DNA from: Rhabditoides inermis
Taxonomy: Eukaryota; Nematoda; Chromadorea; Rhabditida; Rhabditidae
Reading direction: 5' to 3'
Length of the DNA: 64,000 bases
Assembly (NCBI GenBank): GCA_963966185.1
Contig: CAWZYM010000153.1
Location: forward strand, 142,001-206,000
The translations under genes and the position numbers were made by a program. Under the pieces are notes generated by a model. The model searched no databases. It saw only the letters and a program-made list of their open reading frames with translations, and had not been told where the DNA came from. Positions 1-10,693 of this stretch are shown here, in pieces (the stretch's first letter is position 1; every line of letters begins with the position of its first letter).

Positions 1-400
1 TGGTGGTTGTTGCTAGAAGCTGTGGTCCCTTGAGATTGGTTGTGGTGTTTCTTGAGCGGGACCACTAACTCTCCTTCCACCCTTATGGTGGTTGTTGCTA
101 GAAGCTGTGGTCTCTTGAGATTGGTTGTGGTGTTTCTTGAGCGAGGCCACTAACTCTCCTTCCACCCTTATGGTGGTTGTTGCTAGAAGCTGTGGTCTCT
201 TGAGATTGGTTGTGGTGTTTTTTTGAGTGGGGCCACTAACTCTCCTTCCACCCTTATGGTGGTTGTTGCTAGAAGCTGTGGTCCCTTGAGATTGGTTGTG
301 GTGTATCTTGAGCGGGACCACTAACTCTCCTTCCACCCTTATGATGGTTGTTGCTAGAAGCTGTGGTCTCTTGAGATTGGTTGTGGTGTTTCATGAGCGG
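1..400 (+). repeat. Monomer array, truncated by window start: (partial) C A F D
   Basis: It contains 35 bp of a cut monomer, four whole monomers and the 24-bp terminal piece. It matches the right part of the array at 4920-5538. Confidence 0.92.
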
Positions 401-421
401 GGCTTCTTCTTTCTCTATCTC

Positions 422-461
<40 letters not shown>

Positions 462-724
462 CCATATCCCTCTCCCTCCATCCAAAGTGCAATACAGGTT
501 TATAATCAACGACAGCCACATTTCACCAAGTTTCTCGATCTCGCAAGTCGGAAACGGAATGGATGGTGCTGAACTTCGCTAATAGGACACTAGAGAAGAA
601 GTTCGGAGGAGATATGGATGAAGGGTACCTCAGTGTCTGTCTCTATTCCTTCCCTCTATCTCGCCTTATCTCTTTTTTATCTCTCTTTGTGAGTTGATTA
701 CATGTAGTTATGTAGTATCGAAGG
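401..724 (+). repeat. Spacer 1, type 1
   Basis: It has (CT)14, a lead-in one CT shorter than usual (tctatctctcac), and ggtttataatc, shared only with spacer 7. Confidence 0.93.
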
Positions 725-1599
725 TTGGTTGGATTGTTTCATGAGCGAGGCCACTAACTCTCCTCCCACCCTTATGGTGGTTGTTGCTAGAAGCTGTGGT
801 CTCTTGAGATTGGTTGTGGTGTTTCTTGAGCGGGGCCACTAACTCTCCTTCCACCCTTATGGTGGTTGTTGCTAGAAGCTGTGGTCTCTTGAGATTGGTC
901 GTGGTGTTTCTTGAGCGGGGCCACTAACTCTCCTTCCACCCTTATGGTGGTTGTTGCTAGAAGCTGTGGTCCCTTGAGATTGGTTGTGGTGTTTCTTGAG
1001 CGAGGCCACTAAATTCCTTCCACCCTTATGGTGGTTGTTGCTAGAAGCTGTGGTCTCTTGAAATTGGTCGTGGTGTTTTTTGAGCGGGGCCACTAACTCT
1101 CCTTCCACCCTTATGGTGGTTGTTGCTAGAAGCTGTGGTCCCTTAAGATTGGTTGTGGTGTTTCTTGAGCGGGACCACTATCTCTCCTTCCACCCTTATG
1201 GTGGTTGTTGATAGAAGCGGTGGTCTCTTGAGATTGGTTGTGGTGTATCTTGAGCGGGACCACTAACTCTCCTTCCACCCTTATGGTGGTTGTTGCTAGA
1301 AGCTGTGGTCTCTTGAGATTGGTTGTGGTGTTTCTTGAGCGAGGCCACTAACTCTCCTTCCACCCTTATGGTGGTTGTTGCTAGAAGCTGTGGTCTCTTG
1401 AGATTGGTTGTGGTGTTTTTTTTGAGTGGGGCCACTAACTCTCCTTCCACCCTTATGGTGGTTGTTGCTAGAAGCTGTGGTCTCTTGAGATTGGTTGTGG
1501 TGTATCTTGAGCGGGACCACTAACTCTCCTTCCACCCTTATGATGGTTGTTGCTAGAAGCTGTGGTCTCTTGAGATTGGTTGTGGTGTTTCATGAGCGG
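725..1599 (+). repeat. Monomer array, 10 units: J B K A G C' D A F D
   Basis: It has a 1-bp deletion (ctaaattcc) in unit 4 and an 8-T run in the F unit. It joins the G-C'-D ending typical of type 2 spacers to A-F-D. Confidence 0.92.
774..858 (+). repeat. Reference copy of the 85-bp monomer
   Basis: This is a clean example running from atggtggttgttgctagaag to the next atggtgg. The first half is G+T rich and nearly invariant (ttgttgctagaagctgtggt). The middle holds tctcttgaga, a 4-bp inverted repeat with a TT centre, then ggttgtggtg. Next comes the variable block (T-run and gagcgRgRcc) that defines the monomer codes. The end is C+T rich (ctctccttccaccctt). Across the junction to the next unit, CCACC-cttat-GGTGG makes a 5-bp perfect stem with a 5-base loop. 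I do not recognise this monomer as a named satellite family. Confidence 0.93.
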
Positions 1600-1622
1600 G
1601 GCTTCTTCTTTCTCTATCTCTC

Positions 1623-1664
<42 letters not shown>

Positions 1665-1927
1665 CCATATCCCTCTCCCTCCATCCAAAGTGCAATACAG
1701 GTTCATAATCAACGACAGCCACATTTCACCAAGTTTCTCGATCTCGCAAGTCGGAAACGGAATGGATGGTGCTGAACTTCGCTAATAGGACACTAGAGAA
1801 GAAGTTCGGAGGAGATATGGATGAAGGGTACCTCAGTGTCTGTCTCTATTCCTTCCCTCTATCTCGCCTTATCTCTTTTTTATCTCTCTTTGTGAGTTGA
1901 TTACATGTAGTTATGTAGTATCGAAGG
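1600..1927 (+). repeat. Spacer 2, type 1
   Basis: (CT)15, canonical core. Confidence 0.94.
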
Positions 1928-2545
1928 TTGGTTGGATTGTTTCATGAGCGAGGCCACTAACTCTCCTCCCACCCTTATGGTGGTTGTTGCTAGAAGCTGT
2001 GGTCTCTTGAGATTGGTTGTGGTGTTTCTTGAGCGGGGCCACTAACTCTCCTTCCACCATTATGGTGGTTGTTGCTAGAAGCTGTGGTCTCTTGAGAATT
2101 GTCGTGGTGTTTCTTGAGCGGGGCCACTAACTCTCCTTCCACCCTTATGGTGGTTGTTGCTAGAAGCTGTGGTCCCTTGAGATTGGTTGTGGTGTTTCTT
2201 GAGCGAGGCCACTAACTCTCCTTCCACCCTTATGGTGGTTGTTGCTAGAAGCTGTGGTCTCTTGAGATTGGTTGTGGTGTTTTTGAGTGGGGCCACTAAC
2301 TCTCCTTCCACCCTTATGGTGGTTGTTGCTAGAAGCTGTGGTCCCTTGAGATTGGTTGTGGTGTTTCTTGAGCGGGACCACTAACTCTCCTTCCACCCTT
2401 ATGGTGGTTGTTGCTAGAAGCTGTGGTCCCTTGAGATTGGTTGTGGTGTATCTTGAGCGGGACCACTAACTCTCCTTCCACCCGTATGATGGTTGTTGCT
2501 AGAAGCTGTGGTCTCTTGAGATTGTTTGTGTTGTTTCATGAGCGG
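1928..2545 (+). repeat. Monomer array, 7 units: J B K A E C D
   Basis: Private changes are ccaccattatgg near 2059 and ttgagaattgtcgtgg near 2096. The last piece reads gtttgtgttgtttcatg, two changes from the norm. Confidence 0.92.
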
Positions 2546-2571
2546 GGCTTCTTCTTTCTCTATCTCTCTCA

Positions 2572-2602
<31 letters not shown>

Positions 2603-2864
2603 CCATATCCCTCTCCCTCCATCCAAAGTGCAATACAGGTTCATAATCAACGACAGCCACATTTCACCAAGTTTCTCGATCTCGCAAGTCGGAAACGGAA
2701 TGGATGGTGCTGAACTTCGCTAATAGGACACTAGAGAAGAAGTTCGGAGGAGATATGGATGAAGGGTACCTCAGTGTCTGTCTCTATTCCTTCCCTCTAT
2801 CTCGCCTTATCTCTTTTTTATCTCTCTTTGTGAGTTGATTACATGTAGTTATGTGTATCGAAGG
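2546..2864 (+). repeat. Spacer 3, type 1c
   Basis: (CT)11. It has the 1-bp deletion atgtgtatcg. It is the only spacer followed by gattgtttcttgagcg, not tttcatgagcg. Confidence 0.93.
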
Positions 2865-3228
2865 TTGGTTGGATTGTTTCTTGAGCGAGGCCACTAACTC
2901 TCCTTCCACCCTTATGGTGGTTGTTGCTAGAAGCTGTGGTCTCTTGAGATTGGTCGTGGTGTTTTTTGAGCGGGGCCACTAACTCTCCTTCCATCCTTAT
3001 GGTGGTTGTTGCTAGAAGCTGTGGTCCCTTAAGATTGGTTGTGGTGTTTCTTGAGCGGGACCACTATCTCTCCTTCCACCCTTATGGTGGTTGTTGATAG
3101 AAGCGGTGGTCTCTTGAGATTGGTTGTGGTGTATCTTGAGCGGGACCACTAACTCTCCTTCCACCCTTATGGTGGTTGTTTCTAGAAGCTGTGGTCTCTT
3201 GAGATTGGTTGTGGTGTTTCATATGCGG
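2865..3228 (+). repeat. Monomer array, 4 units: J G C' D
   Basis: The J unit has cttgagcg and cttcc, so it looks like an ordinary A unit fused to the spacer. Unit D has gttgatagaagcggtgg. The last piece has gtttctagaag and catatgcgg. Confidence 0.9.
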
Positions 3229-3547
3229 GGCTTCTTCTTTCTCTATCTCTCTCACTCTTTCTCTCTCTCTCTCTCTCCCCTCTTCCCATACCCCTCTCCC
3301 TCCATCCAAAGTTCAATACAGGTTCATAATCAACGACAGCCACACTTCACCAAGTTTCTCGATCTCGCAAGTCGGAAACGGAATGGACGGTGCTGAACTT
3401 CGCTAATAGGACACCAGAGAAGGACTTCGAGGAGATATGGATGAAGGGTACCTCAGCGTCCGTCTCTATTCCTTCCCTCTATCTCGCCTTATCTCTTTTT
3501 TATCTCTCTTTGTGGGTTGATTACATGTAGTTATGTAGTATCGAAGG
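3229..3547 (+). repeat. Spacer 4, type 2
   Basis: It has ctcactctttctctc, ccccctcttcccataccc-like differences, aagttcaatac, gaatggacgg, ccagagaaggacttcgagg, gcgtccgtc and gtgggttg. Type 2 occurs only three times. Confidence 0.92.
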
Positions 3548-4166
3548 TTGGTTGGATTGTTTCATGAGCGAGGCCACTAACTCTCCTCCCACCCTTATGG
3601 TGGCTGTTGCTAGAAGCTGTGGTCTCTTGAGATTGGTTGTGGTGTTTCTTGAGCGGGGCCACTAACTCTCCTTCCACCCTTATGGTGGTTGTTGCTAGAA
3701 GCTGTGGTCTCTTGAGATTGGTCGTGGTGTTTCTTGAGCGGGGCCACTAACTCTCCTTCCACCCTTATGGTGGTTGTTGCTAGAAGCTGTGGTCCCTTGA
3801 GATTGGTTGTGGTGTTTCTTGAGCGAGGCCACTAACTCTCCTTCCACCCTTATGGTGGTTGTTGCTAGAAGCTGTGGTCTCTTTAGATTGGTCGTGGTGT
3901 TTTTTGAGCGGGGCCACTAACTCTCCTTCCACCCTTATGGTGGTTGTTGCTAGAAGCTGTGGTCCCTTAAGATTGGTTGTGGTGTTTCTTGAGCGGGACC
4001 ACTATCTCTCCTTCCACCCTTATGGTGGTTGTTGCTAGAAGCGGTGGTCTCTTGAGATTGGTTGTGGTGTATCTTGAGCGGGACCACTAACTCTCCTTCC
4101 ACCCTTATGGTGGTTGTTGCTAGAAGCTGTGGTCTCTTGAGATTGGTTGTGGTGTTTCATGAGCGG
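3548..4166 (+). repeat. Monomer array, 7 units: J B K A G C' D
   Basis: J carries gtggctgttgc. The G unit has ctttagattggtcgtgg. Confidence 0.91.
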
Positions 4167-4483
4167 GGCTTCTTCTTTCTCTATCTCTCTCACTCTTTCT
4201 CTCTCTCTCTCTCCCCTCTTCCCATACCCCTCTCCCTCCATCCAAAGTTCAGTACAGGTTCATAATCAACGACAGCCACACTTCACCAAGTTTCTTGATC
4301 TCGCAAGTCGGAAACGGAATGGACGGTGCTGAACTTCGCTAATAGGACACCAGAGAAGGACTTCGAGGAGATATGGATGAAGGGTACCTCAGCGTCCGTC
4401 TCTATTCCTTCCCTCTATCTCGCCTTATCTCTTTTTTATCTCTCTTTGTGGGTTGATTACATGTAGTTATGTAGTATCGAAGG
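4167..4483 (+). repeat. Spacer 5, type 2
   Basis: Private changes are aagttcagtac and tttcttgatctcg. Confidence 0.92.
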
Positions 4484-4592
4484 TTGGTTGGATTGTTTCA
4501 TGAGCGAGGCCACTAACTCTCCTCCCACCCTTATGGTGGCTGTTGCTAGAAGCTGTGGTCTCTTGAGATTGGTTGTGGTGTTTCATGAGCGG
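4484..4592 (+). repeat. Monomer array, 1 unit: J only
   Basis: This is the shortest inter-spacer array: one 85-bp unit plus the 24-bp terminal piece. It has gtggctgttgc, the type 2-linked variant, yet is followed by a type 1c spacer. Confidence 0.92.
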
Positions 4593-4622
4593 GGCTTCTT
4601 CTTTCTCTATCTCTCTCACTCA

Positions 4623-4657
<35 letters not shown>

Positions 4658-4919
4658 CCATATCCCTCTCCCTCCATCCAAAGTGCAATACAGGTTCATA
4701 ATCAACGACAGCCACATTTCACCAAGTTTCTCGATCTCGCAAGTCGGAAACGGAATGGATGGTGCTGAACTTCGCTAATAGGACACTAGAGAAGAAGTTC
4801 GGAGGAGATATGGATGAAGGGTACCTCAGTGTCTGTCTCTATTCCTTCCCTCTATCTCGCCTTATCTCTTTTTTATCTCTCGTTGTGAGTTGATTACATG
4901 TAGTTATGTGTATCGAAGG
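4593..4919 (+). repeat. Spacer 6, type 1c
   Basis: It has a doubled actc (ctcactcactctc) before the CT run and a private tctctcgttgtgag. Confidence 0.92.
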
Positions 4920-5538
4920 TTGGTTGGATTGTTTCATGAGCGAGGCCACTAACTCTCCTCCCACCCTTATGGTGGTTGTTGCTAGAAGCTGTGGTCTCTT
5001 GAGAATGGTCGTGGTGTTTCTTGAGCGAGGCCACTAACTCTCCTCCCACCCTTATGGTGGTTGTTGCTAGAAGCTGTGGTCTCTTGAGATTGGTTGTGGT
5101 GTTTTTGAGTGGAGCCACTAACTCTCCTTCCACCCTTATGGTGGTTGTTGCTAGAAGCTGTGGTCCCTTGAGATTGGTTGTGGTGTTTCTTGAGCGGGAC
5201 CACTAACTCTCCTTCCACCCTTATGGTGGTTGTTGCTAGAAGCTGTGGTCTCTTGAGATTGGTTGTGGTGTTTCTTGAGCGAGGCCACTAACTCTCCTTC
5301 CACCCTTATGGTGGTTGTTGCTAGAAGCTGTGGTCTCTTGAGATTGGTTGTGGTGTTTTTTTGAGTGGGGCCACTAACTCTCCTTCCACCCTTATGGTGG
5401 TTGTTGCTAGAAGCTGTGGTCCCTTGAGATTGGTTGTGGTGTATCTTGAGCGGGACCACTAACTCTCCTTCCACCCTTATGATGGTTGTTGCTAGAAGCT
5501 GTGGTCTCTTGAGATTGGTTGTGGTGTTTCATGAGCGG
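4920..5538 (+). repeat. Monomer array, 7 units: J M E C A F D
   Basis: It is like the J-M-E-H-A-F-D word but with C in place of H, and E reads gagtggagcc. The 5-T and 7-T units cancel, giving 619 bp. Confidence 0.92.
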
Positions 5539-5559
5539 GGCTTCTTCTTTCTCTATCTC

Positions 5560-5611
<52 letters not shown>

Positions 5612-5874
5612 CCATATCCCTCTCCCTCCATCCAAAGTGCAATACAGGTTTATAATCAACGACAGCCACATTTCACCAAGTTTCTCGATCTCGCAAGTCG
5701 GAAACGGAATGGATGGTGCTGAACTTCGCTAATAGGACACTAGAGAAGAAGTTCGGAGGAGATATGGATGAAGGGTACCTCAGTGTCTGTCTCTATTCCT
5801 TCCCTCTATCTCGCCTTATCTCTTTTTTATCTCTCTTTGTGAGTTGATTACATGTAGTTATGTAGTATCGAAGG
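5539..5874 (+). repeat. Spacer 7, type 1
   Basis: (CT)20. It has ggtttataatc and the short lead-in, as in spacer 1. Confidence 0.93.
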
Positions 5875-6750
5875 TTGGTTGGATTGTTTCATGAGCGAGG
5901 CCACTAACTCTCCTCCCACCCTTATGGTGGTTGTTGCTAGAAGCTGTGGTCTCTTGAGATTGGTTGTGGTGTTTCTTGAGCGGGGCCACTAACTCTCCTT
6001 CCACCCTTATGGTGGTTGTTGCTAGAAGCTGTGGTCTCTTGAGATTGGTCGTGGTGTTTCTTGAGCGGGGCCACTAACTCTCCTTCCACCCTTATGGTGG
6101 TTGTTGCTAGAAGCTGTGGTCCCTTGAGATTGGTTGTGGTGTTTCTTGAGCGAGGCCACTAAATTCCTTCCACCCTTATGGTGGTTGTTGCTAGAAGCTG
6201 TGGTCTCTTGAAATTGGTCGTGGTGTTTTTTGAGCGGGGCCACTAACTCTCCTTCCACCCTTATGGTGGTTGTTGCTAGAAGCTGTGGTCCCTTAAGATT
6301 GGTTGTGGTGTTTCTTGAGCGGGACCACTATCTCTCCTTCCACCCTTATGGTGGTTGTTGATAGAAGCGGTGGTCTCTTGAGATTGGTTGTGGTGTATCT
6401 TGAGCGGGACCACTAACTCTCCTTCCACCCTTATGGTGGTTGTTGCTAGAAGCTGTGGTCTCTTGAGATTGGTTGTGGTGTTTCTTGAGCGAGGCCACTA
6501 ACTCTCCTTCCACCCTTATGGTGGTTGTTGCTAGAAGCTGTGGTCTCTTGAGATTGGTTGTGGTGTTTTTTTTTGAGTGGGGCCACTAACTCTCCTTCCA
6601 CCCTTATGGTGGTTGTTGCTAGAAGCTGTGGTCTCTTGAGATTGGTTGTGGTGTATCTTGAGCGGGACCACTAACTCTCCTTCCACCCTTATGATGGTTG
6701 TTGCTAGAAGCTGTGGTCTCTTGAGATTGGTTGTGGTGTTTCATGAGCGG
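5875..6750 (+). repeat. Monomer array, 10 units: J B K A G C' D A F D
   Basis: It is a duplicate of 725-1599 with a 9-T run, the longest in the window. Confidence 0.92.
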
Positions 6751-6773
6751 GGCTTCTTCTTTCTCTATCTCTC

Positions 6774-6819
<46 letters not shown>

Positions 6820-7082
6820 CCATATCCCTCTCCCTCCATCCAAAGTGCAATACAGGTTCATAATCAACGACAGCCACATTTCACCAAGTTTCTCGATCTC
6901 GCAAGTCGGAAACGGAATGGATGGTGCTGAACTTCGCTAATAGGACACTAGAGAAGAAGTTCGGAGGAGATATGGATGAAGGGTACCTCAGTGTCTGTCT
7001 CTATTCCTTCCCTCTATCTCGCCTTATCTCTTTTTTATCTCTCTTTGTGAGTTGATTACATGTAGTTATGTAGTATCGAAGG
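6751..7082 (+). repeat. Spacer 8, type 1
   Basis: (CT)17, canonical core. Confidence 0.94.
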
Positions 7083-7701
7083 TTGGTTGGATTGTTTCAT
7101 GAGCGAGGCCACTAACTCTCCTCCCACCCTTATGGTGGTTGTTGCTAGAAGCTGTGGTCTCTTGAGATTGGTTGTGGTGTTTCTTGAGCGGGGCCACTAA
7201 CTCTCCTTCCACCCTTATGGTGGTTGTTGCTAGAAGCTGTGGTCTCTTGAGATTGGTCGTGGTGTTTCTTGAGCGGGGCCACTAACTCTCCTTCCACCCT
7301 TGTGGTGGTTGTTGCTAGAAGCTGTGGTCCCTTGAGATTGGTTGTGGTGTTTCTTGAGCGAGGCCACTAACTCTCCTTCCACCCTTATGGTGGTTGTTGC
7401 TAGAAGCTGTGGTCTCTTGAGATTGGTCGTGGTGTTTTTTGAGCGGGGCCACTAACTCTCCTTCCACCCTTATGGTGGTTGTTGCTAGAAGCTGTGGTCC
7501 CTTAAGATTGGTTGTGGTGTTTCTTGAGCGGGACCACTATCTCTCCTTCCACCCTTATGGTGGTTGTTGATAGAAGCGGTGGTCTCTTGAGATTGGTTGT
7601 GGTGTATCTTAAGCGGGACCACTAACTCTCCTTCCACCCTTATGGTGGTTGTTGCTAGAAGCTGTGGTCTCTTGAGATTGGTTGTGGTGTTTCATGAGCG
7701 G
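7083..7701 (+). repeat. Monomer array, 7 units: J B K A G C' D
   Basis: Private changes are cccttgtggtgg near 7301 and tatcttaagcggg in D. As elsewhere, C'-D leads into type 2. Confidence 0.92.
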
Positions 7702-8024
7702 GGCTTCTTCTTTCTCTATCTCTCTCACTCTTTCTCTCTCTCTCTCTCTCTCTCCCCTCTTCCCATACCCCTCTCCCTCCATCCAAAGTTCAATACAGGT
7801 TCATAATCAACGACAGCCACACTTCACCAAGTTTCTCGATCTCGCAAGTCGGAAACGGAATGGACGGTGCTGAACTTCGCTAATAGGACACCAGAGAAGG
7901 ACTTCGAGGAGATATGGATGAAGGGTACCTCAGCGTCCGTCTCTATTCCTTCCCTCTATCTCGCCTTATCTCTTTTTTATCTCTCTTTGTGGGTTGATTA
8001 CATGTAGTTATGTAAAATCGAAGG
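7702..8024 (+). repeat. Spacer 9, type 2
   Basis: This is the last type 2 spacer. It has tgtaaaatcg where others have tgtagtatcg. Confidence 0.92.
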
Positions 8025-8644
8025 TTGGTTGGATTGTTTCATGAGCGAGGCCACTAACTCTCCTCCCACCCTTATGGTGGCTGTTGCTAGAAGCTGTGGT
8101 CTCTTGAGATTGGTTGTGGTGTTTCTTGAGCGGGGCCACTAACTCTCCTTCCACCCTTATGGTGGTTGTTGCTAGAAGCTGTGGTCTCTTGAGATTGGTC
8201 GTGGTGTTTCTTGAGCGGGGCCACTAACTCTCCTTCCACCCTTATGGTGGTTGTTGCTAGAAGCTGTGGTCCCTTGAGATTGGTTGTGGTGTTTCTTGAG
8301 CGGGAGCACTAACTCTCCTTCCACCCTTATGGTGGTTGTTGCTAGAAGCTGTGGTCTCTTGAGATTGGTTGTGGTGTTTCTTGAGCGAGGCCACTAACTC
8401 TCCTTCCACCCTTATGGTGGTTGTTGCTAGAAGCTGTGGTCTCTTGAGATTGGTTGTGGTGTTTTTTTGAGTGGGGCCACTAACTCTCCTTCCACCCTTA
8501 TGGTGTTTGTTGCTAGAAGCTGTGGTCCCTTGAGATTGGTTGTGGTGTATCTTGAGCGGGACCACTAACTCTCCTTCCACCCTTATGATGGTTGTTGCTA
8601 GAAGCTGTGGTCTCTTGAGATTGGTTGTGGTGTTTCATGAGCGG
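8025..8644 (+). repeat. Monomer array, 7 units: J B K H A F D
   Basis: J retains gtggctgttgc. D is preceded by ggtgtttgttgc, a variant linked to the F-D ending. It is 620 bp because of the 7-T unit. Confidence 0.92.
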
Positions 8645-8670
8645 GGCTTCTTCTTTCTCTATCTCTCTCA

Positions 8671-8701
<31 letters not shown>

Positions 8702-8964
8702 CCATATCCCTCTCCCTCCATCCAAAGTGCAATACAGGTTCATAATCAACGACAGCCACATTTCACCAAGTTTCTCGATCTCGCAAGTCGGAAACGGAAT
8801 GGATGGTGCTGAACTTCGCTAATAGGACACTAGAGAAGAAGTTCGGAGGAGATATGGATGAAGGGTACCTCAGTGTCTGTCTCTATTCCTTCCCTCTATC
8901 TCGCCTTATCTCTTTTTTATCTCTCTTTGTGAGTTGATTACATGTAGTTATGTAGTATCGAAGG
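8645..8964 (+). repeat. Spacer 10, type 1
   Basis: (CT)11. Confidence 0.94.
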
Positions 8965-9838
8965 TTGGTTGGATTGTTTCATGAGCGAGGCCACTAACTC
9001 TCCTCCCACCCTTATGGTGGTTGTTGCTAGAAGCTGTGGTCTCTTGAGATTGGTTGTGGTGTTTCTTGAGCGGGGCCACTAACTCTCCTTCCACCCTTAT
9101 GGTGGTTGTTGCTAGAAGCTGTGGTCTCTTGAGATTGGTTGTGGTGTTTCTTGAGCGAGGCCACTAACTCTCCTTCCACCCTTATGGTGGTTGTTGCTAG
9201 AAGCTGTGGTCTCTTGAGATTGGTTGTGGTGTTTGTTGAGCGGGACCACTATTTCTCCTTCCACCCTTATGGTGGTTGTTGCTAGAAGCTGTGGTCTCTT
9301 GAGATTGGTTATGGTGTTTCTTGAGCGGAACCACTATTTCTCCTTCCACCCTTATGGTGGTTGTTGCTAGAAGCTGTGGTCTCTTGAGATTGGTTGTGGT
9401 GTTTCTTGAGCGGGAACACTATTTATCCTTCCACCCTTATGGTGGTTGTTGCTAGAAGCTGTGGTCTCTTGAGATTGGTTGTGGTGTTTCTTGAGCGGGA
9501 CCACTATTTCTCCTTCCATCCTTATGGTGGTTGTTGCTAGAAGCTGTGGTCTCTTGAGATTGGTTGTGGTGTTTCTTGAGCGAGGCCACTAACTCTCTTT
9601 CCACCCTTATGGTGGTTGTTGCTAGAAGCTGTGGTCTCTTGAGATTGGTTGTGGTGTTTTTTGAGTGGGGCCACTAACTCTCCTTCCACCCTTATGGTGG
9701 TTGTTGCTAGAAGCTGTGGTCCTTTGAGATTGGTTGTGGTGTATCTTGAGCGGGACCACTAACTCTCCTGCCACCCTTATGGTGGTTGTTGCTAGAAGCT
9801 GTGGTCTCTTGAGATTGGTTGTGGTGTTTCATGAGCGG
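8965..9838 (+). repeat. Monomer array, 10 units: J B A W1 W2 W3 W4 A' T D
   Basis: This is the first example of the W word. W1 has gtttgttgagc, W2 has ggttatggtg and gcggaacc, W3 has gcgggaacactatttatcc, and W4 has ccatcc. D has cctgccaccc. Confidence 0.93.
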
Positions 9839-10164
9839 GGCTTCTTCTTGCTCTCTCTCTCTCTCTCTAACTCTCTCTCTCTCTCTCTCTCTCTCCTCTC
9901 TTCCCATACCCCTCTCCCTCCATCCAAAGTTCAATACAGGTTCATAATCAACTACAGCCACACTTCACCAAGTTTCTCGATCTCGCAAGTCGAAAACGGA
10001 ATGAATGGTGCTGAACTTCGCTAATAGGACACCAGAGAAGGATTTCGAGGAGATATGGATGAAGGGTACCTCAGTGTCTGTCTCTATTCCTTCCCTCTAT
10101 CTCGCCTTATCTCTTTTTATCTTTTTCTGTGGGTTGATTACATGTAGTTATGTAGTATCGAAGG
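9839..10164 (+). repeat. Spacer 11, type 3
   Basis: The lead-in is cttcttcttgctctc. The CT tract is split by taa. The core has caactacagcc, cgaaaacggaatgaatgg, aaggatttcgagg and ctttttatctttttctg. Confidence 0.93.
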
Positions 10165-10357
10165 TTGGTTGGATTGTTTCATGAGCGAGGCCACTAACTC
10201 TCCTCCCACCCTTATGGTGGTTGTTGCTAGAAGCTGTGGTCTCTTGAGATTGGTTGTGGTGTTTTTGAGTGGGGCCACTAACTCTCCTTCCACCCTTATG
10301 ATGATTGTTGCTAGAAGCTGTGGTCTCTTGAGATTGGTTGTGGTGTTTCATGAGCGG
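10165..10357 (+). repeat. Monomer array, 2 units: J E
   Basis: The 2-mer occurs eight times, each time between a type 3 and a 1b spacer. This copy has tatgatgattg. Confidence 0.93.
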
Positions 10358-10380
10358 GGCTTCTTCTTTCTCTATCTCTC

Positions 10381-10417
<37 letters not shown>

Positions 10418-10693
10418 CTCTCCTCTTTTCCCATATCCCTCTCCCTCCATCCAAAGTGCAATACAGGTTCATAATCAACGACAGCCACATTTCACCAAGT
10501 TTCTCGATCTCGCAAGTCGGAAACGGAATGGATGGTGCTGAACTTCGCTAATAGGACACTAGAGAAGGAGTTCGGAGGAGATATGGATGAAGGGTACCTC
10601 AGTGTCTGTCTCTATTCCTTCCCTCTATCTCGCCTTATCTCTTTTTTATCTCTCTTTGTGAGTTGATTACATGTAGTTATGTAGTATCGAAGG
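10358..10693 (+). repeat. Spacer 12, type 1b
   Basis: The tract has 19 dinucleotides including one CG. It has aaggagttcgg. Confidence 0.93.

Larger units (their letters stand above)
1..2250 (+). repeat. Left segmental duplication, copy 1 (offset about 5.14 kb)
   Basis: It matches 5139 onward. Shared private marks are ggtttataatc in the spacer at 401-724 (elsewhere ggttcataatc), the 1-bp deletion ctaaattccttcc at 1009-1021, and gttgatagaagcggtgg at about 1206. The offset is 5138 before the CT tract and 5150 after it. The right edge is approximate (2220-2280), and the left edge is outside the window. Confidence 0.85.
5139..7410 (+). repeat. Left segmental duplication, copy 2
   Basis: This is the counterpart of 1-2250, with the same private marks (tataatc spacer at 5539-5874, ctaaattccttcc at 6159-6171). 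Its T-run near 6570 is one T longer and its first CT tract has 20 repeats against 14, so slippage has continued since duplication. The right edge is approximate. Confidence 0.85.

Noticed and set aside
401..724. Spacer as an intact transposon (terminal inverted repeats, or a SINE with A and B boxes)
   Set aside because: I found no terminal inverted repeats, no poly-A tail and no RNA polymerase III box pair. Only the flanking direct repeat is suggestive, and it has another explanation.
774..858. CENP-B box-like match in tttcttgagcgggacc
   Set aside because: The spacing and fixed bases of the CENP-B box core (TTCG, A and CGGG) do not line up. Only CGGGA is shared.
774..858. Telomere-like CCCTTA in ccacccttatgg
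   Set aside because: It occurs once per 85 bp and lacks a tandem CCCTAAA or CCCTTAA run.
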